A stretch of DNA of 64,000 nt from Deltaproteobacteria bacterium. Lineage in GTDB: Bacteria > Myxococcota > XYA12-FULL-58-9. The DNA lies in NCBI GenBank assembly GCA_016218825.1, contig JACRCV010000091.1, positions 1-64,000 of the forward strand. The letters are read 5' to 3'. This document shows positions 35,974-44,044 of this stretch, in pieces (the stretch's first letter is position 1; each line of letters starts with the position of its first letter). The notes under the pieces were generated by a model. That model was given only the letters and a program-made list of their open reading frames with translations, searched no databases and was not told the DNA's origin. A program made the translations under genes and the position numbers.

Positions 35974-37548
35974 ATGATGATGCAGGCCGCGCGACTCAGT
36001 GGGTACCTCGCAGCCGTGGCGATGGTGGTCCAGGTTTCCGGTCGACCGGCGGCGGCGGCGGTGTTCCCCGGCGTCACCTGGCAGACGCGGACCCCGGCGG
36101 AGGTCGGGCTCGACGCCGCCAAGCTCGCCAGCTATCGCAACGCCGCGAGCCCCAACGGCCCCGGCGTCATCATTCGCGGCGGCTATCTGGTCTACAGCTG
36201 GGGCGACGCGTCGGCGCGCGGTGACTGGGCGTCGGCGATGAAGCCGGTGATGTCGACGCTGTTGTTCTTCGCGGTCCACGAGGGGCGCCTCGCCGGCGTC
36301 GATGCCAAGGTGCGGGACTGGGGTTGGGCGCTGCAGAGCAAAGATCGGGAGATGACCTTCGCCCACCTGGCGAACATGACGAGCGGCTACGCGTTGCCGG
36401 AGGCGCCGGGAGCGGCGTGGGGCTACAACGACTACGCGATCACCCTCTACTCCAAGACCCTGTTCGACCGGGTGTTCGCGCAGGCGGCCAACGACGTCGC
36501 GGCGGCGCCGAACCGCCTCGGGCCCTTGCAGCTCCAGGACGGCAGCTTCTTCGGCTCACGCAGCGGCCGGGGGGTTGACGCCTCGCCGCGTGACTTCGCG
36601 CGGATCGGTTGGTTCTGGCTGAACCGCGGCAACTGGCGCGGCGCCCAGCTGCTGCCGCAGCGCTTCTTCGATGACTACGTCAAGTCGCAGGTGCCGGCCA
36701 GCCTGCCGCGCACCACCGGCACCGACAGCAACATCAACGACTACCTCGGGGTGGGCAGCATCGGCGGCGGCGTCAACCAATGCGCCGAGGGCCCGGGCCG
36801 CTATGGCTTCAACTGGTGGTTCGGCGGCGACGTCCTGACCGCGGCGCCCCCCGACCTGTTCATCGCCGAGGGCCACGGCGGCCGCGAGCACATGACCATC
36901 ATCCCCAGCCAGTCCCTGGTGGTGGCCTACCGCGGCGGGCAACCCAACACCGGCCTCAACGGCTATCTCCGCCTGCTGATGGAGGCGGTGGTGCGACCGT
37001 GGGACGAGACGCCGCCGACACCGCCCGTAATCCAGTCGGCCGTGGTCGAGGGGGTGACGAGCGTGCTGCTCACCTGGGCGCCGGCGACCGATCCGGAGAG
37101 CGGCGTGGACGGCTACCTGGTCTATCGCGACGGCGCGCTGGTGGCGACGACCGCGGCGACGAGCCTCGCGGAGGACGAGCTCGAGGAGTCCACGACCTAC
37201 AGCTACGCGGTGTCCGCGAAGAACGGCGCCGGCATCGAAGGACCAAGGAGCAGCGCGGTGACGGTCCGCACCTCCACCCCGAGCCCCGAGGAGCCCGAGC
37301 CGCACGACGGCGCGCCCGGTGATTCCGGCGGCACGGACGCCGCGAGTCCCGGAGATCCAGGCCCGGTCTCCACGGACGGCGGTGGCGCCGACAGCGTGAC
37401 GGCGGGCGGTCCGGGCCCGAGCTCCGGCCAGCCGCGGCCGGAGCCCGCGGTGCTCGTAGGCGGCTGCAACGCCGGCGGCGCGGTGAGCCTGGCGCCCTTG
37501 GCGGCCCTGCTCGTCTTCGGGCGCCGACGAAGCCCCGCCGCTCACTAG
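35974..37548 (+). CDS. Exported serine beta-lactamase-fold hydrolase with FN3 and MYXO-CTERM tail
   Basis: There is a signal peptide after three consecutive ATG codons (35974, 35977, 35980). Residues ~30-350 form a class C beta-lactamase/esterase fold: SAMK gives the SxxK nucleophile, YND replaces the usual YxN, and GHGGREH is the HxG/KTG equivalent. A fibronectin type III domain (about 355-435) precedes a Pro/Asp/Gly-rich stalk. The end, GGCNAGG, a hydrophobic stretch and GRRR, is a MYXO-CTERM sorting signal, so the protein should be processed by a myxosortase and shown on the surface. Peptide, ester or beta-lactam hydrolysis is possible. The Asn-to-Asp change may alter specificity. Confidence 0.85.
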   Translation: MMMQAARLSGYLAAVAMVVQVSGRPAAAAVFPGVTWQTRTPAEVGLDAAKLASYRNAASPNGPGVIIRGGYLVYSWGDASARGDWASAMKPVMSTLLFFAVHEGRLAGVDAKVRDWGWALQSKDREMTFAHLANMTSGYALPEAPGAAWGYNDYAITLYSKTLFDRVFAQAANDVAAAPNRLGPLQLQDGSFFGSRSGRGVDASPRDFARIGWFWLNRGNWRGAQLLPQRFFDDYVKSQVPASLPRTTGTDSNINDYLGVGSIGGGVNQCAEGPGRYGFNWWFGGDVLTAAPPDLFIAEGHGGREHMTIIPSQSLVVAYRGGQPNTGLNGYLRLLMEAVVRPWDETPPTPPVIQSAVVEGVTSVLLTWAPATDPESGVDGYLVYRDGALVATTAATSLAEDELEESTTYSYAVSAKNGAGIEGPRSSAVTVRTSTPSPEEPEPHDGAPGDSGGTDAASPGDPGPVSTDGGGADSVTAGGPGPSSGQPRPEPAVLVGGCNAGGAVSLAPLAALLVFGRRRSPAAH

Positions 37549-37637
37549 AAATGCTTCGCCCCTGTGGTATAGTGCCGCAACAATAGAGTGTTGTTCGCGG
37601 CCGCCTGGGAAGTCGGCGCGAGACCACAGGAGCGACC

Positions 37638-40016
37638 ATGCCGACCACCATCGACCCCGTCACCGGCGCGACCGTTGTCACCGGCCCGACGCCGGCGGCG
37701 CCTGCGCGCGTGGATCCGAACGCCGGCACCACTGCCCCGCAACAACCGGCGAGCCCCACCGACGCGTTCGCGGCCGGCGGCACGTTCACTCCGCCGCCAC
37801 CCGCGCCCGGGGCCCCGACGCCGCTCGGCACCTTCGGCACCGACAACGTGGTGGTCGACGCTCAAGGCCGCCTGGGTTTGGGCACGGTGTCGTTGACGCC
37901 GAACGACCAGATCAAGGCGGTGCGCGCCGCGATGCTCCAGGCCCCGAGCCAACAACCGTTCGCGAGCGTCACCGACCCCGCGCTGCTCACCCGCATCGGC
38001 GACGCCGGCAAGGCGTTGTTCAAGACCTGCCTGCGCACCCCGAAGAACGACGGCGACGCGCTGCAGCTTCGCCTCGGCCGGGCCTCGGCGCTGGCGCTCA
38101 TCGAGGCGGTGGGACGTCGCTTGACGGCGCTCGGCAACGCGCCGCTCGCGGCGAAGGTCGCGAAGAGCCTGACCGCCACCGTCGCCGCCGAGCCGCATCC
38201 GGCGCTGAAGCGCTTCGCCTACCAGAGCTACCTGAACCGCGCCAAGGCGGGTGAGCTGCCGGCGAACGCCCGTTTGGGCGAGACCCTCTATCCGACGAAG
38301 CCGCCCTACAAGGAGTGGCTCAAGGACGACAAGATCAAGGTCGTCTACTACACCGACAACAACGGCAGCCCGCGCGCCGACCACGTGCAGATGCTGAAGG
38401 ACTGGGGCTTCACCGGCGTCGACAACCCCGACGGCACCACGACCTTGACGTTGAAAGAGCCGGGCGCGAACACCATCGAGGTCCTGCTGCAGCCGGCGCC
38501 CGCGGTCGACACCCCGCCGGCGCTCTTCGAGCACATGAACACCCCCGACGCCGACATCATCGTCTACTGCGGCCACGCCGGCTACGGACGGCGCGTCGAC
38601 CAGGCGGTGGCCGCCGGCGTCGACGGCTCCGGCAAGGGCAAGCTGGTGGTGCTGTTGCAGTGCTACGGCGAAGGCAACATCGAGTCGGTGTCGCGCGCCT
38701 ATCCCGAGTCGCAGCTGATCTCCACCCGCCGCGCCAGCGACGACAACCTCGACCAGAACCTCCTCTCCGGGGTGCTGTTCGGGGCGGCGAACGGCGAGGG
38801 CTACGTCAAGATGCGCAAGACCACCCTCGACGAGTTCAAGCAGATGGCGAAAGACGATCCGACGGTGGACGAGTACGACACCTTCCCGATCGAGACCCAC
38901 TACTTCTTCCCGAACGACGTCGACATCGTCGCGCCGAAGACCGACCTCGACAAGGACGGCGTCCCCGACGTCCAGGACTCGATCTTCAACGTGGTGTTCC
39001 CGAAGTGCGTCGACGCCGCCGGCGGCTTCGATCCGCTCGACATCGGCGCCCCCAAGGACGGCCTGGACGGCACCGCGTTGAACGCCGCGACCGCCAACGC
39101 CAACCACGTGGCGCGCTACGCCGTGTTCCCCGACGCCCTCACCTCGCGGCTCGCGGGCGCGGTGCCGTGGAACCCGGAGACCTTCGTGTCGGCCGGTTAC
39201 TTCGACCCGGCCCAAGACGAGATGCGCGCCTTCAAGCTCGAGGTCGACCCGACGACCCGGCACATCCGGGTGTCGCTGTCGACCCGCTACGCCCACACCC
39301 CGGAGCTCGCGCTGTCGCGGATGCTGGCGATCGAGGCGGCGCTGTTCGTCGGCGAGCGAGCACAGCTCGCGAACAACGAGCGCGCGGCGCTGGCGCTGTC
39401 GTTCTTGGAGCGCGTCGTGCATCAACAGGCGGCGGCGGCGAACGAGACCGACAGCGACCTGTTGGCGCGCACCTCGGCGCAGGAGCGCCTGCTGGGCAAG
39501 CGCTACTCGATCCCGATGAGCGTCGCCGAGCTCAAGGCCCTCTCCGGCAACCCCGACGACTTCGTCGCCGCCACCTACGACGCCATCCTCGCGAAGGTCG
39601 CGAGCACCCCGGCGCTCTCTGGCATCGCCACCGCGACCCCGGTGAAGACGATGCGCACCCTGCGAGTGCCGGCCGACGTCCCGTTCCAGGGCAGCCTGCA
39701 CCCGCTCACCGTGACGCAGCTCATGAACCGTCTCGGGGTCCAGGGGACGCTGCAGGCGAACAGCACCATCTGGGCGCCGTATCGCGGCGGCCGGGTGTAC
39801 GTCCCGATGAACGACCCCGCCGGCAAGCCGCTCACCGTGGTGTTAGCGGTCGACAGCGGCGGCATGCTGCGGGCCGCGAGCGTGATGGACACGCCGCCAC
39901 CGGCGACTCCGGCGACTCCGACGACTCCGACGACTCCGGCGACTCCGGCGACTCCGGCAGCTCCGGCAGCTCCGGCAGCTCCAGCCGCGCCAGCGGGACC
40001 CGCCGCTCCGGTCTAG
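37638..40016 (+). CDS. Caspase-fold-like (clan CD) cysteine peptidase candidate
   Basis: This 792-residue protein has no signal peptide; AGGAG lies 5 nt before the ATG. The first 65 residues are Pro/Thr/Ala-rich. In the middle, DADIIVYCGHAGYG (His313) is followed 29 residues later by KLVVLLQCYGEGN (Cys342); a hydrophobic strand ending in a Gly-flanked His and a second strand ending in a Cys is the catalytic dyad layout of clan CD peptidases (caspases, gingipain, CHAT). Then DLDKDGVPDVQDS (436-448) is a calcium-type Asp loop. The tail (from ~752) is Pro-Ala-Thr repeats. The stop shares CTAG with the convergent Tgl-like gene. The peptidase call rests on this motif only; no family was matched directly. 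Confidence 0.6.
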   Translation: MPTTIDPVTGATVVTGPTPAAPARVDPNAGTTAPQQPASPTDAFAAGGTFTPPPPAPGAPTPLGTFGTDNVVVDAQGRLGLGTVSLTPNDQIKAVRAAMLQAPSQQPFASVTDPALLTRIGDAGKALFKTCLRTPKNDGDALQLRLGRASALALIEAVGRRLTALGNAPLAAKVAKSLTATVAAEPHPALKRFAYQSYLNRAKAGELPANARLGETLYPTKPPYKEWLKDDKIKVVYYTDNNGSPRADHVQMLKDWGFTGVDNPDGTTTLTLKEPGANTIEVLLQPAPAVDTPPALFEHMNTPDADIIVYCGHAGYGRRVDQAVAAGVDGSGKGKLVVLLQCYGEGNIESVSRAYPESQLISTRRASDDNLDQNLLSGVLFGAANGEGYVKMRKTTLDEFKQMAKDDPTVDEYDTFPIETHYFFPNDVDIVAPKTDLDKDGVPDVQDSIFNVVFPKCVDAAGGFDPLDIGAPKDGLDGTALNAATANANHVARYAVFPDALTSRLAGAVPWNPETFVSAGYFDPAQDEMRAFKLEVDPTTRHIRVSLSTRYAHTPELALSRMLAIEAALFVGERAQLANNERAALALSFLERVVHQQAAAANETDSDLLARTSAQERLLGKRYSIPMSVAELKALSGNPDDFVAATYDAILAKVASTPALSGIATATPVKTMRTLRVPADVPFQGSLHPLTVTQLMNRLGVQGTLQANSTIWAPYRGGRVYVPMNDPAGKPLTVVLAVDSGGMLRAASVMDTPPPATPATPTTPTTPATPATPAAPAAPAAPAAPAGPAAPV
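39900..39980 (+). repeat. Nine tandem copies of a 9-nt repeat
   Basis: The unit is CCGGCGACT with CCGACGACT and CCGGCAGCT variants, in phase with the reading frame and encoding Pro-Ala-Thr, Pro-Thr-Thr and Pro-Ala-Ala. It makes the flexible C-terminal tail of the caspase-like protein. Copy number could vary by slippage without breaking the frame. Confidence 0.85.
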
Positions 40017-42055
40017 CGGCCCGGCAGGCGTCGGGTGCTGCCGTTCTCACCGACGACGAGCGCGGCCCCGATCGGCCGTACCGCCGTCAGCGCCTGGGTG
40101 ACGTCGTGAAGTAGCCCGAGGTAGGCGCCGTTCTTCGTCGTCGTGCCAGCCATGTGGATCGCCGCGACCTGTCCGTGGACCCCGGCGAGCAGCGCCTCAA
40201 GGAGCTCGCGGGTCTCGTGGTCGTAGCGCTCGCGCTCGGCGTCGAGGTTCAGCGTGCTCTCCCTGGTGCCACCGTCGTGGGCGTTCTGCAGAGTATCCTT
40301 GCGCTTCTGGACGCTCGCGTCGATCCGCGCCCGAATCGCCTTGAGCTCCACCTTGATCGCCTCGAGCTTCGATTTGCTGGCGGCGTCGATCGGCGGCGAC
40401 GCCGGCGCACCAGCGCCGGCCGGTGTCGGGCCGAGCGCGAGATCGATCGCGTTGAGGGCCGCATCCAGTTGCGGCGCGCTCTCGACCTCGACCTCGAAGC
40501 GGTGGCTGTTCAAGCACGCGAGGATGCTCTTCTCGGTCGTGATCCCAAACGGATGGCCGTAGTACAAATGATCGCCACGCTTGTAGCCTGGGCCGTCTCT
40601 GCGGGCCTTGCCGAGATCGATGACGTTCTCGCCCGACCAGCCCATCGCTTCACCCTTCAGGCTGACCGCGGCGTTGTAGAAATATCGATAGTCGCCGGGC
40701 ATCGCGCCGAACTGCTTCGACCAAGTGTCGAGCCGCTCCTTGGCGCCGTCTTCGTCGCCGACCCATTCGCCGCCCTGATCGACGATCGTGCCGATCTCCA
40801 TGCCGGCGAAGCGCGCGTCAAAGCGCCGATCGGCGTCCGGACCGAACTTCGCCTGGTAGTAGCGATACTCCGCCACCTTCCAAAAGACAGCGATGCCGGT
40901 CGCACACTCGAACTTGTACTTCTCCGGGTGCGCGAGCATGTCCTTGATGGCAGCGCTGGCGCTCTTGCCCGACTTGAGCTTGTACGAATGGTCGCGGAGC
41001 TCGAAGAGCTCGGCGTTGGCGGTTGGCTTGCCGACCTGGAACGCGAACTTCGACCGCCCCTTGGCGCCCACCAGATCCGCGGCCGCCTGCTGCGAGGCTT
41101 TCGCGAAGATCAGCTGGTCGGCGAGCGTCGGATCGACGGCTTGGAGCACCACGACCTCGCCGAGCTTCATCGTCACCAAATCGCCGCCGTTCAGCTGCTT
41201 GTTCTTGTCGCTGTCGACGACCACGACCTTCATCTTGTCGAGCGCCGCGATGCCGTCCTTCAGCACCGCGAGCCGGTCGGCAGAGTTGGCGGCGTCGGCC
41301 TTGGCGACGACAGCGACGAACGCCGCGCGATACGGCTCGCTCATCGTCTGCGCCAGCGCCGCGACACCGTCGTCGAGCAGGCCGGCGTTTGCGAGCGCGG
41401 TCGCGAGCGCGGCGAAGCTCTCGGCGTGGCCAACGAGCGCGAGGTCGGCGGCGGTCACGTCGGGCCGCGACGCGAGATGCTCCGCGAGCACGGTCGTGGT
41501 CTCATTCAACACCCGGCTCTGGACATAGAACGCGTAGTTCGCCGAGTGGCTCGCGAGCGGCGAGCCGAACGCCTTGGCCAGCTGGGTCACCTGGCCCTGA
41601 TCCAGCTTGTGGATCGTCGTGCCGCCCACCCCGACCCCGAGCTCACCGAGGATGGTGCGACGGGCTTGGAGCAACGCGGCGTCGGGGGCCAGACCCTTTG
41701 CGACGTAGTAGCCCTGCACGGCGTCGAGCGCGTCCTTGATCTCGGTTCCTTGCAGGACGCCGTCACGACCGGCTGCGATCTGCAGCGCAACCTTGCTGAC
41801 CGACACACCGCCGTCCGGGGCCTTGAGCGCCGGCAGCATGGTCTTGAGCAAGGTCGGCGCGAGCTTGAGCGTCGCGGCCGCGGGGGTCGACTCGATGACG
41901 TCGTGGATCGCCTTGAGCTCCGCGGAACTGAGCTCGACCTTGGCCTGCTTCGCCTCGCGCAGCGCCCCGAGAAGAGTGGCGTCGCTGAGCTTGTTCGCCG
42001 CCGCGAGCGTCGTCACCCGGGCGCGAAGGTCGTCGAAGCTCGAGATCGTGGTCAT
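40013..42055 (-). CDS. Protein with Bacillus Tgl-type transglutaminase domain
   Basis: This 680-residue protein has no signal peptide. Residues ~335-520 match the small spore-coat transglutaminase Tgl in order and spacing: LKSGKSASAAIKDML, FECATGIAVFWK (Cys384 nucleophile preceded by Glu383), RFDARFAG, then MGWSGENVIDLG (Glu476) and YYGHPFGIT-x-EKSILACLN. Tgl crosslinks Gln and Lys side chains. DSDKNKQLNGGD (281-292) is an EF-hand-like loop. The N-terminal 330 residues are helical and unrecognised; residues ~525-640 are coiled and basic, and the final 40 contain a predicted short strand region. The start is the ATG at 42055. It faces the caspase-like gene, sharing the CTAG at the stops. Sporulation genes are absent nearby. 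Confidence 0.72.
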   Translation of the reverse strand: MTTISSFDDLRARVTTLAAANKLSDATLLGALREAKQAKVELSSAELKAIHDVIESTPAAATLKLAPTLLKTMLPALKAPDGGVSVSKVALQIAAGRDGVLQGTEIKDALDAVQGYYVAKGLAPDAALLQARRTILGELGVGVGGTTIHKLDQGQVTQLAKAFGSPLASHSANYAFYVQSRVLNETTTVLAEHLASRPDVTAADLALVGHAESFAALATALANAGLLDDGVAALAQTMSEPYRAAFVAVVAKADAANSADRLAVLKDGIAALDKMKVVVVDSDKNKQLNGGDLVTMKLGEVVVLQAVDPTLADQLIFAKASQQAAADLVGAKGRSKFAFQVGKPTANAELFELRDHSYKLKSGKSASAAIKDMLAHPEKYKFECATGIAVFWKVAEYRYYQAKFGPDADRRFDARFAGMEIGTIVDQGGEWVGDEDGAKERLDTWSKQFGAMPGDYRYFYNAAVSLKGEAMGWSGENVIDLGKARRDGPGYKRGDHLYYGHPFGITTEKSILACLNSHRFEVEVESAPQLDAALNAIDLALGPTPAGAGAPASPPIDAASKSKLEAIKVELKAIRARIDASVQKRKDTLQNAHDGGTRESTLNLDAERERYDHETRELLEALLAGVHGQVAAIHMAGTTTKNGAYLGLLHDVTQALTAVRPIGAALVVGENGSTRRLPGR

Positions 42056-42130
42056 TGGCGGCTCGCTGCGATCGTACCAAGAATGGCGGAGCGCCGGTAG
42101 CGGCTCCGGCGCCGCGGGACGCGCCGCGCG

Positions 42131-43357
42131 CTACCGTCTCGGGTGCGGGTGCGAGGCCTTGTCTTCGTACATCTTGGCGTCGGCGCTCGCGAGCAGCTCG
42201 TTGAGGCTCACCGGCGCGGCCGGATTGAAGACGACCACGCCGACGCTGAAGCACAACCGCCATGGCGCCCGCTCGCGGACGACGATCTCCTCGGCGCGCT
42301 CGTGCAGCGCCGCCCGGGCCGCGGCGACGCCGTCGGCGCCGGTCTCCGGCAAGAGCGCCGCGAACTCGTCGCCCCCGAGCCGCGCCAGGATGTCGGAGGC
42401 GCGAAACGCCGTCGACATGACCTTGCCCGCCTGGCGCAGCGCGTCGTCCCCGGCGCGATGGCCATAGCGATCGTTGATGCTCTTCAACCCGTCGAGATCG
42501 GCGAACAAGAGCAGCATCGGCCGGTGGCTGCGCTCGGCGAGGCGGAGTTGGCGCTCGGCGAGCAGCAGGAAGCCGCGGCGGTTGTGCAGGCCGGTCAGCG
42601 GATCTTCGAGCGCCAGCTCCTCGAGGTGTTGGGCGTGCCGCATCTCCTTGCGATAGCCGCGGGCGACGACGATGGCGAGCACGACCCCGAGCACCCAGAG
42701 GATCGCGGTCGCCAGCAGCCGGGTGCGGGTGAAGGCCCGCCGCGCCAGGACCACGTCGGCGGCCGGTAACGTGATGCTGGTGCCGCCCCGCAGATCGCCG
42801 ACCGCGTAGTCTCGCGAGCAGTGACAGTTCCTACAGCTCGGCTCGACCCGCACCGGCGCCATGTAGCGAAACAGGTCGGTCCCCGAGGAGTCGACGATGA
42901 ACGCGGCGTACTCGGTGCTGCCGGCGGCGAGCGCCGCGAGCGCTTGGTGCTCCCAGGCGTCGATGTAAGAGTCCGGTCGGACCGGCTCCTCGCTCGTGAG
43001 CCGGAGCTCGATGCCGTAGCGGGCCGAGATCTCGCCCAGCTGGCGGATCATGTAGGACGGGTTGATCATCGTCAGGTGTCGGCCGTCGACGGCGACCAGA
43101 TCGCGGCGCTCCGGATCCAACAACGGGTTCGGCGGCGCGCCCGGTGACAGCTCGACGTAGACCCCGCCGTGGGAAGCGTTCCAGCTGCGGGCGTCGGCGA
43201 GCAGCCGCGCCAGCGCCCGGGCCTGACCGACCGCGACCGCGAAGATCTTCTCCCGCTCCAGCCGGTCTTCGAAGTAGTACGCCGCGCCCAGAAAGACGGT
43301 CCACACCGCAACCGCAACGGCGCCGAGCAGATACGGTCGCTGGAGCCCTAGACGCAC
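42131..43357 (-). CDS. Membrane diguanylate cyclase with c-heme-binding DUF3365-type sensor
   Basis: From a GTG at 43357 the 408-residue protein has one N-terminal transmembrane helix (8-28), a periplasmic domain of the DUF3365/Tll0287-like type ending with CRNCH (a CxxCH covalent heme site) near residue 180, a second helix (LLATAILWVLGVVLAIVVA), then a cytosolic GGDEF domain with intact LGGDEF, DLDGLKSINDRYGH and an RASD inhibitory-site equivalent. It should make c-di-GMP in response to redox state, oxygen or a heme ligand. A c-heme lipoprotein gene lies 67 nt upstream on the same strand, so the two probably form an operon. Confidence 0.88.
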   Translation of the reverse strand: MRLGLQRPYLLGAVAVAVWTVFLGAAYYFEDRLEREKIFAVAVGQARALARLLADARSWNASHGGVYVELSPGAPPNPLLDPERRDLVAVDGRHLTMINPSYMIRQLGEISARYGIELRLTSEEPVRPDSYIDAWEHQALAALAAGSTEYAAFIVDSSGTDLFRYMAPVRVEPSCRNCHCSRDYAVGDLRGGTSITLPAADVVLARRAFTRTRLLATAILWVLGVVLAIVVARGYRKEMRHAQHLEELALEDPLTGLHNRRGFLLLAERQLRLAERSHRPMLLLFADLDGLKSINDRYGHRAGDDALRQAGKVMSTAFRASDILARLGGDEFAALLPETGADGVAAARAALHERAEEIVVRERAPWRLCFSVGVVVFNPAAPVSLNELLASADAKMYEDKASHPHPRR

Positions 43358-43424
43358 CGCGGCATGGTAGTATCGCCGTCATCAATGTCAACCCTGGCCT
43401 CGGCGACGGCGGCCACTACCGGAA

Positions 43425-43937
43425 TCAGGGGACGTCGCAGGCGCTCTGCGGGGCACCGAGGTCCAACCAGCTCAAGACCGTGGTGCGCTCGCTGCCGTAG
43501 ATATAGTGGCCCTGATTCGTGTAGCTGCGCAGCAAGCCGTTCGCGACCCAACGCGAGATGCCGGCATAGGTCGAGGTGTAGGAGCGGTGACAGCGCACGC
43601 AGCGGTTCTGCATGATGGTCTTCACCGGCGAGTCCCAGGTCGGCTTGTGCGCCGGGTTGCAGCCGTTGCTGGCGGTCGCGCCGTCGCCGAAGAGGCCGCT
43701 GTCGCCGCCGTCCGCGTCCCCGGAGGTAGCCGGATTGTACTGGCTCGGATGGAGGTAATAATCCGGGGGCACGCCGTTGACGCAGTCGGGGAGCGGGTCG
43801 TCACCGACACACAGATCGACACCGGAGTCGCCGAGGCAACCGACGAGCAACCCCACCGCCACCACTCCCGCCGCCGCCAACGCCGCTTGCCACGCCTTCG
43901 GCAAGCCCTTCGCGCGAGTCAGCCTACTCTCGTGCAT
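43425..43937 (-). CDS. c-type cytochrome-like lipoprotein
   Basis: The product is 170 residues with a leader ending LLVGC, a perfect lipobox. After a Gly/Asp-rich linker, CVRCHRSYTSTYAGISRWVA carries a CxxCH heme site, and the context resembles the short cytochrome domains used in this lineage where 'CxxCH' is followed by 'YxGxxxW'. Two further Cys (near GCNPAHK and SACDVP) may pair. It would be anchored in the envelope and probably carries electrons or reports redox state to the adjacent heme-sensing diguanylate cyclase. No partner oxidase is adjacent. Confidence 0.75.
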   Translation of the reverse strand: MHESRLTRAKGLPKAWQAALAAAGVVAVGLLVGCLGDSGVDLCVGDDPLPDCVNGVPPDYYLHPSQYNPATSGDADGGDSGLFGDGATASNGCNPAHKPTWDSPVKTIMQNRCVRCHRSYTSTYAGISRWVANGLLRSYTNQGHYIYGSERTTVLSWLDLGAPQSACDVP

Positions 43938-44044
43938 GTGATGCTCTCGGGCCCATGACCGTCCGGCCGAGCCGGCAGGTGATTGCGGGACGGGGACGTC
44001 TATGGTTACGTCATCGGTCGCAAAAGAACCAAGGTGCTAGAAAT

